From Vulcanisaeta sp. JCM 14467 (GTDB lineage Archaea > Thermoproteota > Thermoprotei > Thermoproteales > Thermocladiaceae), in the NCBI RefSeq assembly GCF_001316245.1, contig NZ_BBDM01000001.1:186001-250000 (forward strand): a DNA stretch of 64,000 nucleotides, in the 5' to 3' direction. Below are positions 1 to 9,687 of this stretch, piece after piece. The notes below the pieces were generated by a model. That model saw nothing but the letters and a program-made list of their open reading frames with translations, ran no database searches and was not told the origin of the DNA. The translations under genes were made by a program, and so were the position numbers. Each line of letters opens with the position of its first letter. Position 1 is the stretch's first letter.

Positions 1-1533
1 ACCATGTAGTGCCTACACCGCTAGAACCCCATATGCCCTGGCATACCCACGTGTCATTACTAATTGAGTAATAGAGCGGCCACTCACCAACGCTTGACGG
101 GCTATTACCCACTTGGAGTTCGAGGGCGAAGTTCGTGTTGCCACCAAAGAATGAGGTGGAGGTGTCATTGGTCTCAAAGGCAATTGATGGGTAAAAGGTC
201 AGCGTCACATTGTATGGGTAGGTCAAAATGTATGGGTAAGACACGGAATCAAGCACTGGATCAGCGAGCTGCTGAGTGCTGTTGTAGGCCTTGCCATTGA
301 TGTTAACGGTGATTTCGTAATCGTAATTACTAATTCTGTCCTCATTTATCGTGGCAATCGTGTAGTTCTGCCCATTAACCACCGCCGTTAATGTTAATTC
401 GTAATTACCGTTGCCGAGGCTTAACTGCGAAATGCAGAGGGTAACCCCAGTGGCAAGCCAATCAACGGGACTCGTGAGACTATAATTGTATACGCTAATG
501 AGGTGTTGATAGGGCGGAGTATCATTGAAGACCCATGTATTCTCCATAAGTGTTGGCGGCCATAATTGGGCGATTGACTGAGCCATTAAGAAGCCGATAT
601 AATGAATCGTAGACCCATTAACCGTGTAGTAGAAGTTGAGTTCTTGGAATATTGTTAATGGCACACCGGCATAATCGCTTACGGGCATCACCAAATCACT
701 ACCATTAAGCGGGTACACATAGCCACAGACCTCACTACTCGAATTAACATTGACAAAGCCCGACAGGGCCCACGTCAACGCCGTTGGGTCACTACTATTT
801 AGATTAACGTAGTTCCTGGTTTGCGGTAGTTGATGAGGTGATGAGGCGTGCGTGTAATTTTGCCATAAGTAACTTGGTGGGACGTAGCCAGGAACGAGAA
901 TGAGTGGCGGTATTATCGTAACCTCCATTATAATTGATGGTGGTCGCGGTGGGCTCCTCAGTATATCCCTTAGTAATTGTCTCGCCACCACCATGATTGC
1001 GCTTAACGTCTCGTTACCCTTAATGATCGTTACATCATAGCTGGGCCTTATGAAGGCTGGCGGTACCGTAACCCACGTGCCGTTAACTAAAAACTGAATT
1101 ACCTGCGTCTTAACCTCAATGACAACCTCAGTCCCGTTGGGCATTACCAGGTTAGGTAATCAATGTGCCAGGCAAGCCTAACCCACCCATTAACTGGCAC
1201 AGAGACCTCCACAGCGGAGTTCCTGGGGATACCCAGGACACTGCGGAGTAGGTCTGCGTATACGCCAGTGATTGTGAATTGCCTTGGCAATGTGGCTATT
1301 GCCAACACGTCAACGGTATTGTTGGCAATCAACCTGCCCAACCCCGTGCCCGGGGTGGTATTGCCGATGACAACGCCTATGGAGCCATTACCAAACTGCA
1401 CAAGCACCACACTAGGCACATGCCGCGCATTACTTGCGCCACCCGCCGAGCTCAGTAGCAGGGCTATCAGTATTGATGCCGCTATCACGAACACGACCAT
1501 TGATAGTATGGTAAACAACCTATACCCACCCAT
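1..1533 (-). CDS. Large Asn-rich secreted or surface protein, partial, one frameshift
   Basis: The gene runs off the left edge of the window. The first ORF part has an N-terminal membrane segment just after the chosen ATG at 1533 (MGGYRLFTIL...), followed by a beta-rich extracellular part. Its frame stops at 1144, but a second open frame starts at the overlapping TAATG and stays open to base 1 (about 380 codons). Adding one C near 1148 joins the two into a continuous beta-strand region (IDYLTLVMPNGTEV), so I read one protein of at least 510 residues. It has many N-x-S/T sequons, as expected of a glycosylated archaeal surface protein. No family recognised. The neighbours upstream are also surface proteins on the same strand. 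A genuine pair of translationally coupled genes remains possible. Confidence 0.6.
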
Positions 1534-1565
1534 CAACGACCAAAGCACACAGGCCCAAGTTATTT

Positions 1566-1814
1566 CTACCCACTGGAAAACCACGTACTAACCACTAGGC
1601 GCATCACCACTAATACGTAAACCCACACACCAACCGGCAAATAGGGCAGACAGCCAGGACAGTAAGCCCACTTGACCAAACGTCCCACCATGAGCCTGCC
1701 ATCATTAAAGAGCAAGGACTTTTACGCCACCGGCAATGAGCAACATGAAGTAAGGAAGTGAGGAGAGGAAAGAAGAAATGAAAGAGAAATAAGGAGGTTT
1801 TGATTTTGAGCCAT
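1566..1814 (-). CDS. Small membrane protein, reconstructed across two frameshifts
   Basis: No single frame is open here, but three short frames join into a plausible small protein of about 80 residues. It starts at ATG 1814 (MAQNQNLLISLSFLL), passes a hydrophobic stretch (FMLLIAGGVK), then LLFNDGRLMVGRLVKW, a CPGC pair and a final hydrophobic segment (VGVWVYVLVVMRLVV), ending at a TAG at 1566-1568. It lies exactly between the two larger surface genes on the same strand and ends before the chosen start of the next one. The function is unknown. The reading depends on two assumed one-base errors near 1758 and 1735. Confidence 0.35.
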
Positions 1815-1829
1815 GAGCCTACTACCGCA

Positions 1830-2709
1830 TTATGTTTGGAAGTCTTGGTACATGCCGCATGTTGTTCCCTGGTCATACATCTGGGTATACACCACGTTGG
1901 AGCCTTCAACCGTGTTATTGGCCAACGGGCCCTGGTATAGGTCCACGTTGGAGCAGAATTGGAAGTAACCAGAACCACCTGGGTTGAAGTTCACAAGCCT
2001 CGTACGAAAGTCCCATTCGAGTATAAAAGACTCATTCCCGCCCAGACCACGTTGGACCTATACCAATGATTAGTGTATTGAGACGGAATGCTTATACACC
2101 TGTAAAATATATCGTAGGTTTCGTAGGCAATCGGTATCTTCACCTCCTCACAAACCTCACTAATCAACCCATTACTACCAATGTCATACTCAATGTACCA
2201 CTGGGCATTAATATTCCACTGAGGAGCAGAAACAAGAGGCCCGGAACATCAGCGTATACAATCCGAGGATTTTGCCATAGAAGTTCAGGAGGACTTATGC
2301 ACGGGTACCAAACCTGCACAAGGAAGGTTAAGTTTCCAGTACTACCTGGTCCTCCTGGGTAACCACTCGTCACATTGTAATAAATAATTCCCTGAACAGC
2401 ATTTCCAGTGCTTCCTAAAGTACTGCACACCATATCCACGTCTGGGGTATATTGTAGTGATACCATTGGTTGATTACCTGCGCCGTAGGATTGTACGGTC
2501 ATTGTATTCGTTATGACGGCAAGGACGCTGACAAAGCTTGGCGTCACGCCATTCGTCGTGAACTCGTAATTACAACCGCTAATTGCCTCGGTGCATGAAT
2601 TACTCTGCGCAGTGACATGTCTCGGCAATATCGTTAACGCGGTTAGTACTGTGAGGAGTGATAACACAATTATCAATGTAATCCTGAGACTGCCCGCCAT
2701 ACCCATCAC
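1830..2709 (-). CDS. Secreted protein with signal peptide, two frameshifts
   Basis: The N-terminus MAGSLRITLIIVLSLLTVL... is a clear signal peptide or anchor, followed by a cleavable-looking HVTAQS. The body is rich in Cys, Asn and Tyr and looks extracellular. The first frame (to 2164) degenerates after ADVPG near 2237. Adding one C continues it as PLVSAPQWNINAQWYIEYDIG and on to YSNGTFVRG. A second missing base near 1999 then leads into LVNFNPGGSGYFQFCSNVD, ending GMYQDFQT with TAA at 1830. The whole is about 293 residues. Eight or more Cys suggest disulfides. No family recognised. Its start overlaps the end of the upstream surface gene by 4 bases, so the two are probably co-transcribed. Confidence 0.6.
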
Positions 2710-3469
2710 CCATTGCTTGTGGTTCTTACGTACTGCGGTAATTGTTCGTATCCCATTACATATGACGGTGCGTAGTTAGTGGTGAATGGTTTCGCGTTCG
2801 TGATTAGTCCTGCCGTTAATACCTGCGGTAATTGGCTCATTGATCTTGTCACATTTGTTATGTAGATCACGGGCTCCTCAATTATTGCCGCCCCTCCCCC
2901 ACCCCCATTGGATACTGGCATGTGGGTAGGGCGTAGGGTACTGCTGAGTAAATGAGTACGGTTATTACATCACCATTGGTTAAGTTAATTGGTGGGAAGG
3001 AGACATCATCGTCGGTATAAGCCACGGCTATGTAGCCGTTGGAGTTATTGACTGCGAATTCCAGGCCCTGGATCGGCCCTGGATCATTAGTACTCGCTAT
3101 CAACTTACCATTCACATAAACACTCATTATCAACGCATCACTTGGATTCGACAACCTCGAGAATACAGTCAAGGCCTCATTAATAATGCTTGCTGGAAAA
3201 GCCATGTAAATGCCGACGAAGTCTATGGTAGCGTTGCTACGTACGCGGTAATTAAGCATAATAATGGAGTTACTGGGAATGACTATGAGGTGGCCATAAC
3301 ATTGCAAAAAGCCATAATACGTAACCCTAGGCGCAATAGTTGGAATAGGAACTGGTTTACCTAAGGGGTGGTGGTTAAGTATGTGACTGATAATGAGTAG
3401 TATTGATACACCCACCGCTGCTAGGATTATTATTGCCATTAGCGCGGATGGTTTACGCCCGGTCATCAA
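2706..3469 (-). CDS. Membrane-anchored surface protein, frameshift in a G run
   Basis: The N-terminus (MMTGRKPSALMAIIILAAVGVSILLI) is one membrane anchor, followed by an extracellular domain with N-x-S/T sites. The first frame ends at 2882 in a poly-G stretch. Adding one G near 2893 gives YPMGVGEGAAIIEEPVIYI and continues to 2706, so the separate 71-residue downstream frame is the C-terminus of this protein (about 254 residues in all). The function is unknown. It is the first gene of a three- or four-gene surface operon. A perfect 8-bp palindrome lies 47 bases before its start, matching one in front of the gene at 4249. Confidence 0.6.
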
Positions 3470-3515
3470 CCACCTTCACGTGAGGAGGTACTTATTTCTA
3501 GGCATTAGTAGGTGA

Positions 3516-3536
3516 ACGTTCTAAGGACTAGAACGT
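3516..3536. promoter_or_regulatory. Palindromic candidate operator
   Basis: ACGTTCTA, a 5-base spacer AGGAC, then TAGAACGT form a perfect 8-bp inverted repeat upstream of the surface operon that starts at 3469. The core TTCTARGGACTAGAA recurs at 4205-4219. Inferred to be bound by the winged-helix protein encoded at 3694-4151. Confidence 0.55.
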
Positions 3537-3693
3537 AAGGCTAAATTAAGATATGCCAGGCTTAGTACGTGAATAGTAGGCGGGCTTTAATCGCTTAAGC
3601 CGCAAATATCACGGCCTAGGGCGTTCCTGAACAACGCGTTGGGCTCATCATTGACTCTTCACTCTATCAACTCTAATTAACTAATATGGTGGA

Positions 3694-4151
3694 TTAACTG
3701 CTGGGCTCCTCATCACCACTAATCCTGAGTAGTCTCCTCAACCTCACGTACTGGCTCCTAAACTCAATGGTGGAGAAAACCATTAGTGAGGTTAAAGCAC
3801 AATGGCCATGGGGTCGAGCCTCACTAGGCCTAGGATGACGGTGATTGCATAGGCGATTGTGAGCGTTGCCGAGAAGCCTAGGTAGAAGGCTGACCTAGGG
3901 AGTACGCTGGACCAGAGGATTATCGCACCCTCGACAATCCCATTCCTCTTAACTGCCCTATAGCCACCTGAGTCCTTAATCACGAGACCCAGGTCCCTCA
4001 ACCGCTCTAGGTGGTGGTAGACCTGCCCAGGGCTCGATAGGCCAAGGGTTCTCTGGATCTCCCTAATACTCATGGGCCTACCCTCCCTAACGAGCAGTAG
4101 GTAAATCCTGAGCGCCGTCTCACTCAAGTCAGCCCTATCACCACCGCGCAT
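3694..4151 (-). CDS. Membrane-anchored winged-helix transcriptional regulator
   Basis: Residues 8-70 form a winged helix of the ArsR/MarR-like type: LSETALRIYLLL, then MSIREIQRTLGLSSPGQVYHHLERLRDLGLV with a clear recognition helix, then a wing (KDSGGYRAV). After KRNGIVEG come two hydrophobic segments (ILWSSVLPRSAFYLGF and LTIAYAITVILGLV). The frame stops at 3792, but adding one T in the CTTTAA stretch continues it as a membrane segment (IVLLTSLMVFSTIEF) and a charged tail (RLRRLLRISGDEEPSS) to TAA at 3694, giving 152 residues. The architecture suggests a regulator that senses a membrane signal. It sits between two surface gene units whose promoters carry matching palindromes, so it probably controls them and itself. 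Confidence 0.7.
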
Positions 4152-4182
4152 TCACGGTAATGCCATGCTCAAGTACTTAAAG

Positions 4183-4219
4183 TTCTAGGTCCTGAAACAA
4201 GGCGTTCTAGGGACTAGAA
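4183..4219. promoter_or_regulatory. Two operator-like sites upstream of 4249
   Basis: TTCTAGGGACTAGAA (4205-4219) is a 6-bp inverted repeat around GGA and matches the site at 3516-3536. A weaker copy, TTCTAGGTCCTGAAA, lies at 4183-4197. A TATA-like AAATATA follows directly at about 4221-4227, 25 bases before the ATG at 4249. Binding here would therefore overlap the BRE/TATA region of a leaderless promoter. The regulator gene starts 32 bases away in the other direction. Confidence 0.55.
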
Positions 4220-4248
4220 AAATATAGGTCCAACGCCTGATTAACCTG

Positions 4249-5445
4249 ATGGACGAATCCAAGGCCTGGACTAGGACTTTGGTAATAACGTTAGTGGTGA
4301 TGGCCTTAACGGCGGTAATTGCCCATGTAATCTACGCGGCTAATCCAATGAAGAGCAATCCATTAACCAGTCACTACTTCATTGATATCAACCCCAACAC
4401 CATCTATACAGTGCCCGCGAATGGTACGCTAGAGGTACTTATAGAGGGTATTAATGGCACGGCCATTGTAAGCACCAACGAGATTATATACAACAGCTCG
4501 GGCCTACCAGTAACCGGTAAGGTACTACATGCAATCGAGTCCATTAATTACTACGTTATAGCCCTGTACTGGCTTCAGTCAGGTTATGAGGTGGTTAATG
4601 GGCATACCCAAGCAAGGTGGACGCCCGAGGTTGGTTATGCGGAGATTAGTGGTGAGGAGTTGTCGGTAATACTGAGTAGGGGCCCACAATACCTATACTC
4701 CTGGGTAAGGACTAATGTAAGGCTCAAACCCCTGGATGAGTACCCAGTATCGACTGTAAGGGTCATTATTAAGGCGCCAAACGGGGAGCTGGTCAGTGGT
4801 GGTTATATATGTGTCAATCCCATATTGCCGCTGCCAGCACTTATGTACGTCCACATGCTTAGGTGTGTCCCGGTCAGTGATGGTGTGGCTTACCTGAGAC
4901 TGCCAACAATACCGTACATAATGATCTACACAAAATCCGTGTCCCTAAGTAATAGTACCGTAATTAGCGTGTTCAATAAAACAATTAATGAATATGGTTA
5001 TTCATTGAATGTTACTGTGACTGAGGAGATTGTTTATGAGGTAAGTCCACCAATAATCATCGTGCATGGCAGCACCATCGCTGTGCCCAGTAATGGCACC
5101 ATTGAGATCACGGTTAGCGTAACCCCAATCCCAATTCACCCATCAATTACGCCGATCTATTACATTAACGGTGCCATTACTAATACCAGTAACTACAACG
5201 GTTATTACTATTACCCCAATATTCCTATTGCGCCTCCAACCACCGTCATGGGGACAAACACCACACCAGTAAATGCACTTGCTGCCCCAGTACCTCCCAA
5301 TTCAACTCGCAGTTTTACTAGTAATTACCTACTGCTGGCTGCCATGGTGGTTTTGGCGGTTATCGTGGGTATGATAATGAGCATTATCATAACGAAGATC
5401 ATCTATAGGTCGAGCAACCAATTAATGGGAGACGGCAAAGAATGA
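4249..5445 (+). CDS. Membrane-anchored surface protein, anchors at both ends
   Basis: The gene encodes 398 residues in one intact frame. Residues 10-30 (TLVITLVVMALTAVIAHVIYA) are an N-terminal anchor or uncleaved signal. The body is beta-rich, with repeated motifs of the kind TVPANGTLEV and AVPSNGTIEITV that look like related sandwich domains, and it has many sequons. Residues 360-385 are a second membrane segment, followed by a short charged tail (RSSNQLMGDGKE). No family recognised; an S-layer-associated or adhesion role would be a guess. The promoter carries the palindromic sites described above, so it is probably co-regulated with the divergent surface operon. Confidence 0.75.
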   Translation: MDESKAWTRTLVITLVVMALTAVIAHVIYAANPMKSNPLTSHYFIDINPNTIYTVPANGTLEVLIEGINGTAIVSTNEIIYNSSGLPVTGKVLHAIESINYYVIALYWLQSGYEVVNGHTQARWTPEVGYAEISGEELSVILSRGPQYLYSWVRTNVRLKPLDEYPVSTVRVIIKAPNGELVSGGYICVNPILPLPALMYVHMLRCVPVSDGVAYLRLPTIPYIMIYTKSVSLSNSTVISVFNKTINEYGYSLNVTVTEEIVYEVSPPIIIVHGSTIAVPSNGTIEITVSVTPIPIHPSITPIYYINGAITNTSNYNGYYYYPNIPIAPPTTVMGTNTTPVNALAAPVPPNSTRSFTSNYLLLAAMVVLAVIVGMIMSIIITKIIYRSSNQLMGDGKE

Positions 5446-5494
5446 TTTTGATCAAGCCCTTAAATTCCTGAAGAGGAATACCCTTCGTAATCCG

Positions 5495-5589
5495 AATGAT
5501 GATCACAATGCATCATGTTAAGTAATGACTATGGGTTGTCACGCACTAGCCCCATCCCTGACCGAAGTGATTATTGGTTGATCATCATT
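5495..5589. repeat. 11-bp inverted repeat in a 240-base gap
   Basis: AATGATGATCA (5495-5505) pairs perfectly with TGATCATCATT (5579-5589). The 73-base loop contains a smaller ATGGG/CCCAT pairing. It lies in the gap between the surface gene and the PaREP1 gene. It may be a structured 3' region or an untranslated RNA; nothing else was seen in the gap. Confidence 0.3.
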
Positions 5590-5685
5590 GCGAGCCCTCA
5601 TCATTATTCATCAGCACTCGAGATCCAAATCACCGCATAGGGTGTTTTTGAGTAAATATTTAAGGCTTGGTGGGTGATAGGTCCT

Positions 5686-6170
5686 GTGGCTAAGCCTGGT
5701 TTGACCCTGGCAGGTATAGGGAGGTGAGGATTGAGGAGGCCATCATGGAGGCTGGGCTTGCCGAGAAGTTCCTCGAGATTGGGCTTGTCCGTAACGCCGC
5801 TGGTAAGGCTTTCCAGGCATGGAAGGCGCTGCTTGGTGCCTTGGCCGTTAATGCCAGGGATGAGCTCGCCAAATTGTTCAATAGGGATGTTGAGGTTGAG
5901 GGCGGCGTAATCAAGGAGGTTGATTACGTAATAGCACTCGTACCAACGACGAGGATGAGGGACATAGCCAGGGCCTTGGAGACTAGGTACCCAGATACTT
6001 ACGCAAATACGTTGCTGGCCCTCGAGCTACATAGATATCAGTACAATGGAGCAGATCCGGAGGGTGCGCTGTCTGTGTATAGGAGTGATGAGGATGCATC
6101 AATCGATGTGAGGAGATTAGTCAAGGCTGTGAAGGCCATGGTGAATGAGTTGAGGAAACATGACGCATAG
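5686..6170 (+). CDS. PaREP1 family protein
   Basis: Matches the PaREP1 family, a multicopy family of Thermoproteales with a four-helix HEPN-like fold and no established function. The signature AGLAEKFLEIGLVRNAAGKAFQAWKALLGALA is split over residues 23-54 of the restored protein. A frame opens at GTG 5724, but the family normally begins with a KPWFDP-type segment. That segment is present upstream (GTG 5686, AKP then WFDPGRYREVRIEEA) if one C is added near 5696. The restored length of about 161 residues fits the family. The stop is TAG. The gene stands alone, with a TATA-like AAATATTTAAG about 25 bases before the GTG. Confidence 0.8.
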
Positions 6171-6219
6171 AATAGTAGCACAACGTAATAATACGATCAG
6201 TCCAGGGCAGCGGCCCTGC

Positions 6220-7782
6220 CTAGTTTCGGCTTGCAAGGCCCAGGTATTCATTTATCACCTTGTTCATGCTATCGATATCCCACGAATCAATGCCCATGGA
6301 CCTCGATGGTACTGGTAATCCCAGGTAGTCCTCCTCGAGAAGCCTTGTCCAGCTCTCCGATATCTTCCTTCCAAATACTGCCAGGACCTCCCTGAATATT
6401 GCCGAGTTATACCAGGCAGCGATCATTGGGTTATTGGTCCTAATTATGTAGAAGTTCTTTGAGGCGCACAGTGCTTATCGCTATAGTTGGCGATGACCCT
6501 GTGCCTAGTGAGGTCCACCTTATCATGTATGAACACATGCCCAAAGGGCGCCTTAGACCTCAACTGAGCCCACACATGCCTATACCACTTACTGCCGAAC
6601 CTCAGGGCCGGCACCCTCACCCCCTCACCCCACCTAACGTACCTAAGCACATCACCGCTCGGCTCGTCACCTATGGCGAGCACGTAAAACCCAGGGTTCC
6701 GAATTAGGACCTCACCCTCGTAATACTCGGGCCTCCTGAGACATGGAACCAGGTACCTCCTTGGCAATTCCAACTGCTCGTCATTGTTCGTGATAACCAC
6801 GTAGTCCCGCTCCTCCTCGGCAATCCTCCAGTACTTATTCGGTATAAAGAAGAAGTCTGGGCCGTACATCTCAACACCCCTCACTACCTCATGCCTACTT
6901 AAGTAACGCATCAATCCCCTACTCATGGCATTCTCCATGACTAAGATGAGTCTCATAGCCCTATCATAATCAAATAGTGATAACCAATTCCGATCAGCAA
7001 AGGCTAGTAACCCTCTTAAATCCACAGCCCCAACTTTCCTCAGATTACCGTCATAGTGGTAAATCCACGATACCCTACTTAGATCATCAGTGGAGCTCGA
7101 TAACTCACCTATCTTCCTGATGAAGATTATCAATTCCTTAAAACCACTACCATCACTGAACGATGGATTGACCCTATTCTCCACGAGACCAATAACCTCA
7201 TACCTCAACTTCAGCAGTCTCTTAACACCCTCACCCTGCCTCGTGTAAAAGGTTGATGCAGGCATCACAAGTATTGCATACCCACCGTCATTGAGAATAT
7301 GATCTATTAGGAAGAAGGATAGTACATGAAGGCCCGGGTCCCTCCTAATAATGAGGTCCCCATAACCCATTGAGTCCATGATCCTCAGCAACTCATCCCT
7401 ATTACGCACAAGGTGCCACCTGACGAAGGGCGGGTTCGTAATAACAATGTCAGCCCTATACCTCCACGCAACCCTGAAGGCATCGCCACAGATGACCTCA
7501 GCATCACTATACAGTGAGGATAAAACCCTACGAGCCAACATGCAGGTCCCTCATTAATCTCTATCGCCACAACCCTCCTGGGCCTAACCAAGTCATTAAT
7601 GGCCGAGAGCATAACGCCAGAGCCGGCGAATGGGTCCATAATGATGCCCCTCCGATGATCCTCATCAACATCTTGAAGGAAGTCCCTAATCACGCTAGGC
7701 CATCACGACTCGTGTAATACGAGGAAGTACCCTTCCTATCCACAGTCCTTTGAACTTCATACTGCTCATCAATTAGATACAT
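6220..7782 (-). CDS. Solitary adenine-specific DNA methyltransferase, three frameshifts
   Basis: Motif I (IIMDPFAGSGVM) and the catalytic motif IV (ITNPPFVRW) mark an N6-adenine methyltransferase of the gamma type, with a C-terminal target-recognition part (FFIPNKYWRI, then FIHDKVDLTRHRVIANY) like TaqI/Eco57I-class enzymes. The start is ATG 7782 (MYLIDEQYEVQRTVDRKG). Breaks near 7695, 7545 and 6465 are each repaired by one base, giving about 521 residues and the C-terminus NNPMIAAWYNSAIFREV to 6220. The family methylates DNA using S-adenosylmethionine. No restriction endonuclease gene is adjacent, so it may be an orphan or epigenetic methylase, or a type IIG enzyme lacking its nuclease part. 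No N-terminal PD-ExK domain is visible. Confidence 0.75.
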
Positions 7783-7969
7783 CCAGCAACCTCACCCGAT
7801 CTCTCTACTATTAGGAGGTCCCAAACTTTATAACTTCCATTGAAAAACAGCTATATTGATACCTCATCCCTCCTTCAAGGTCGGGGCAATTATTTAAATG
7901 AACGTACCCATTGATTCATTATGATAAAAACAAATTGAAAGACACAAAGCAAATTTTTTATTTATGTCA

Positions 7970-8707
7970 TTACTTAACCTTCGTCACAGGCAACTTTCCA
8001 CTCCTCAAATCATTTATCAACTGAACCACCTCACTTATCGCAGCCTCAAGAATAGCCCTACCCTTCTCCTGACTAGCCCTCGATGGGTAACCCTGCACTG
8101 CCTTCGTATACTCCATGGAGTAAACATCCTTACCATAAACCCTAAACCTAGCCTCAACCCACTCATCGGCCGAGCCGTCCCTAGGCACGTACTTAACAAG
8201 GTCAGGATAGGCAGCCCACACCTCACTCGTCTCATCCTCAGCCGCATGACCCTCAGGCGTTTCCAGGACCTTTTTCCTAGCCTCCTTTGCCAGGTCTATC
8301 CACCAGTTTATGATTATTATTGTTAGGTTTGTCTCCTTAGCCACGTCCTTCGCGGCCATGTTCAGTGCGTCGGCATTTCCTCCGTGGCCATTTATTACGA
8401 CCAGGTACTTAACGCCATTCCTCGCCACCTCCCTGAATATGTCCCTGTAAAGCATGTAGAGGGTCTCGTTACTTATAGATATTGTCCCTGGAAACTTATC
8501 GAGTACGTAGGTATTCCCATACCAAACAGTTGGGAGTAGGAGCGCGTTTGTCCGCTTAGCAGCCTCCTCAGCTATGTACGTAGCCATCAACGCATCAGTG
8601 CCGAGTGGCAAGTGTGGCCCGTGAGCCTCAACAATGCCCGTTGGTAGTAGGGCTACTGTTTTATCGATCTTCTCGAACTCAGGCCAGGTAAGCTCCCACC
8701 AACGCAT
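7970..8707 (-). CDS. Creatininase/FAPy-deformylase family amidohydrolase
   Basis: The gene encodes 245 residues in an intact frame. The metal-binding signature GIVEAHGPHLPLGTDAL near residue 25 and the INGHGGN motif near residue 105 are those of the creatininase family, whose archaeal members include the 2-amino-5-formylamino-6-ribosylamino-pyrimidinone formamide hydrolase ArfB of riboflavin/F420 synthesis. A Glu from the later HAAEDETSEVW region probably completes the metal site. The exact substrate (creatinine-like amide, mycofactocin precursor or formamidopyrimidine) cannot be told from sequence alone. It stands alone between an orphan methylase and a toxin-antitoxin pair. Confidence 0.8.
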   Translation of the reverse strand: MRWWELTWPEFEKIDKTVALLPTGIVEAHGPHLPLGTDALMATYIAEEAAKRTNALLLPTVWYGNTYVLDKFPGTISISNETLYMLYRDIFREVARNGVKYLVVINGHGGNADALNMAAKDVAKETNLTIIIINWWIDLAKEARKKVLETPEGHAAEDETSEVWAAYPDLVKYVPRDGSADEWVEARFRVYGKDVYSMEYTKAVQGYPSRASQEKGRAILEAAISEVVQLINDLRSGKLPVTKVK

Positions 8708-8751
8708 TAATTAAGGGTAAAGCCACGCCCTTTAATGCACTACCCAATTAA

Positions 8752-9168
8752 TCACGGGTCCCAATACCGCCCAGCCCTGTCCCTAAGGGCGAGGGCTAGC
8801 TCGAGAACCCTCCTATACCTCCTCGACCTAAGCACTTCATCAACCACGTTAATATCAAGCACCGCATAGCCATGAACAACAATATTCCTAAAACCAATCA
8901 ACGCCCTAACAAAGGACTCCTCATCCCCAGTGATCAACCCCGCCTCCCTCAACCTCCTGGCAATGCCGGAGTAGCCCTCAACCACAATGCCCATGTTCGA
9001 TAGTAGGCGTTGGCATAGGTCGATGAAGGCCTGGGCCTGGACCTGGAGGGCGTGTATTGACGCCAGTTGGTCCCGCCAATTACTCAGGTCGTAACCGTGG
9101 TCCACGAGCTCGTCGAGCTTCCTGGTCATATCCTCAATAATGCCCAGTAATTTATCTAGGACTGCCAT
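8752..9168 (-). CDS. hepT: HepT-like HEPN ribonuclease toxin
   Basis: Four-helix HEPN protein of the HepT/DUF86 type, 138 residues. The active motif RNIVVHGY at about residues 92-99 is the R-x4-H-x-Y signature of HepT RNases. In characterised pairs the Tyr is the site that the MntA antitoxin AMPylates. The gene follows the nucleotidyltransferase gene by 4 bases on the same strand, which is the usual operon form of HepT/MntA modules. The N-terminal half (ALDKLLGIIEDMTRKLDEL) is helical. Intact. Toxicity is inferred from the family, not shown here. Confidence 0.8.
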   Translation of the reverse strand: MAVLDKLLGIIEDMTRKLDELVDHGYDLSNWRDQLASIHALQVQAQAFIDLCQRLLSNMGIVVEGYSGIARRLREAGLITGDEESFVRALIGFRNIVVHGYAVLDINVVDEVLRSRRYRRVLELALALRDRAGRYWDP

Positions 9169-9172
9169 CGTT

Positions 9173-9580
9173 TCACCAGGGCCCTGCCCGCATTAAGCAC
9201 CAGGTCCAATTTTTTTTAGCATCGATTAGGAAGTCCTCGCATATGGAGGCGATCCTATGCATCCTCCACCACGTATCATCACCCGCCATGTAGAGTAAAA
9301 CGCCATCGCCAAACACCTCATGAACCAGATAACAATCAGTACCCTCACTAATAGGCACTAGGTCCACCCTATCCGTGCCCAGGTAATCCACTAGGTCGAA
9401 GAGGAGTTTCGAGTACCTGTCTAGGTCGAAGCCGTTTACAAACTCCACGGCTATATCGACATCCTCGCCAACGCCCCTCCTAGCTACGGAGCCGAAGAGC
9501 ACCGCGTAGTAAATGCCGTAGTTACCCCATGGAAACCTCCTCAACCTGTCAATCACTGATTTATCAAGCATTAACCCCAA
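9173..9580 (-). CDS. mntA: MntA-like minimal nucleotidyltransferase antitoxin
   Basis: The gene encodes 135 residues. The minimal nucleotidyltransferase signature is VLFGSVARRGVGEDVDIAVEF at about residues 27-47; the spacing between GS and DVD is 8, a little shorter than the common 10. A third acidic residue is in DRVDLVPIS. In the family these proteins add AMP to the partner HepT and neutralise it. The C-terminus differs from typical homologues after DFLIDAKK, at a run of 8 A/T (about 9213-9220). A one-base error there would change the last 12 residues. It is the upstream gene of the HepT/MntA pair. Confidence 0.75.
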   Translation of the reverse strand: MGLMLDKSVIDRLRRFPWGNYGIYYAVLFGSVARRGVGEDVDIAVEFVNGFDLDRYSKLLFDLVDYLGTDRVDLVPISEGTDCYLVHEVFGDGVLLYMAGDDTWWRMHRIASICEDFLIDAKKNWTWCLMRAGPW

Positions 9581-9687
9581 TCTAAGGATTGCATGACTGA
9601 TTAAATTAAAGTATTCGCATACATCTAACGCCTTAAGTACGTACTTGCAAAACTTAATTCCTAGTGCGTAATTACTTGTTTTAATCT

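Noticed and set aside
1163-1591. 142-codon forward ORF
   Set aside because: Antisense to the membrane anchor and domain of the surface protein; composition is that of a shadow.
1610-1978. 122-codon reverse ORF
   Set aside because: It straddles the end of one restored gene and another small one in the wrong frame; the protein-like reading lies in neighbouring frames.
5495-5561. C/D box sRNA reading of the 5.5-kb gap
   Set aside because: A TGATGA and a CTGA are present, but they are about 60 bases apart with no internal D'/C' pair.
6459-6707. Forward ORF inside the methylase gene
   Set aside because: Pro/His-rich shadow of the reverse-strand methyltransferase.
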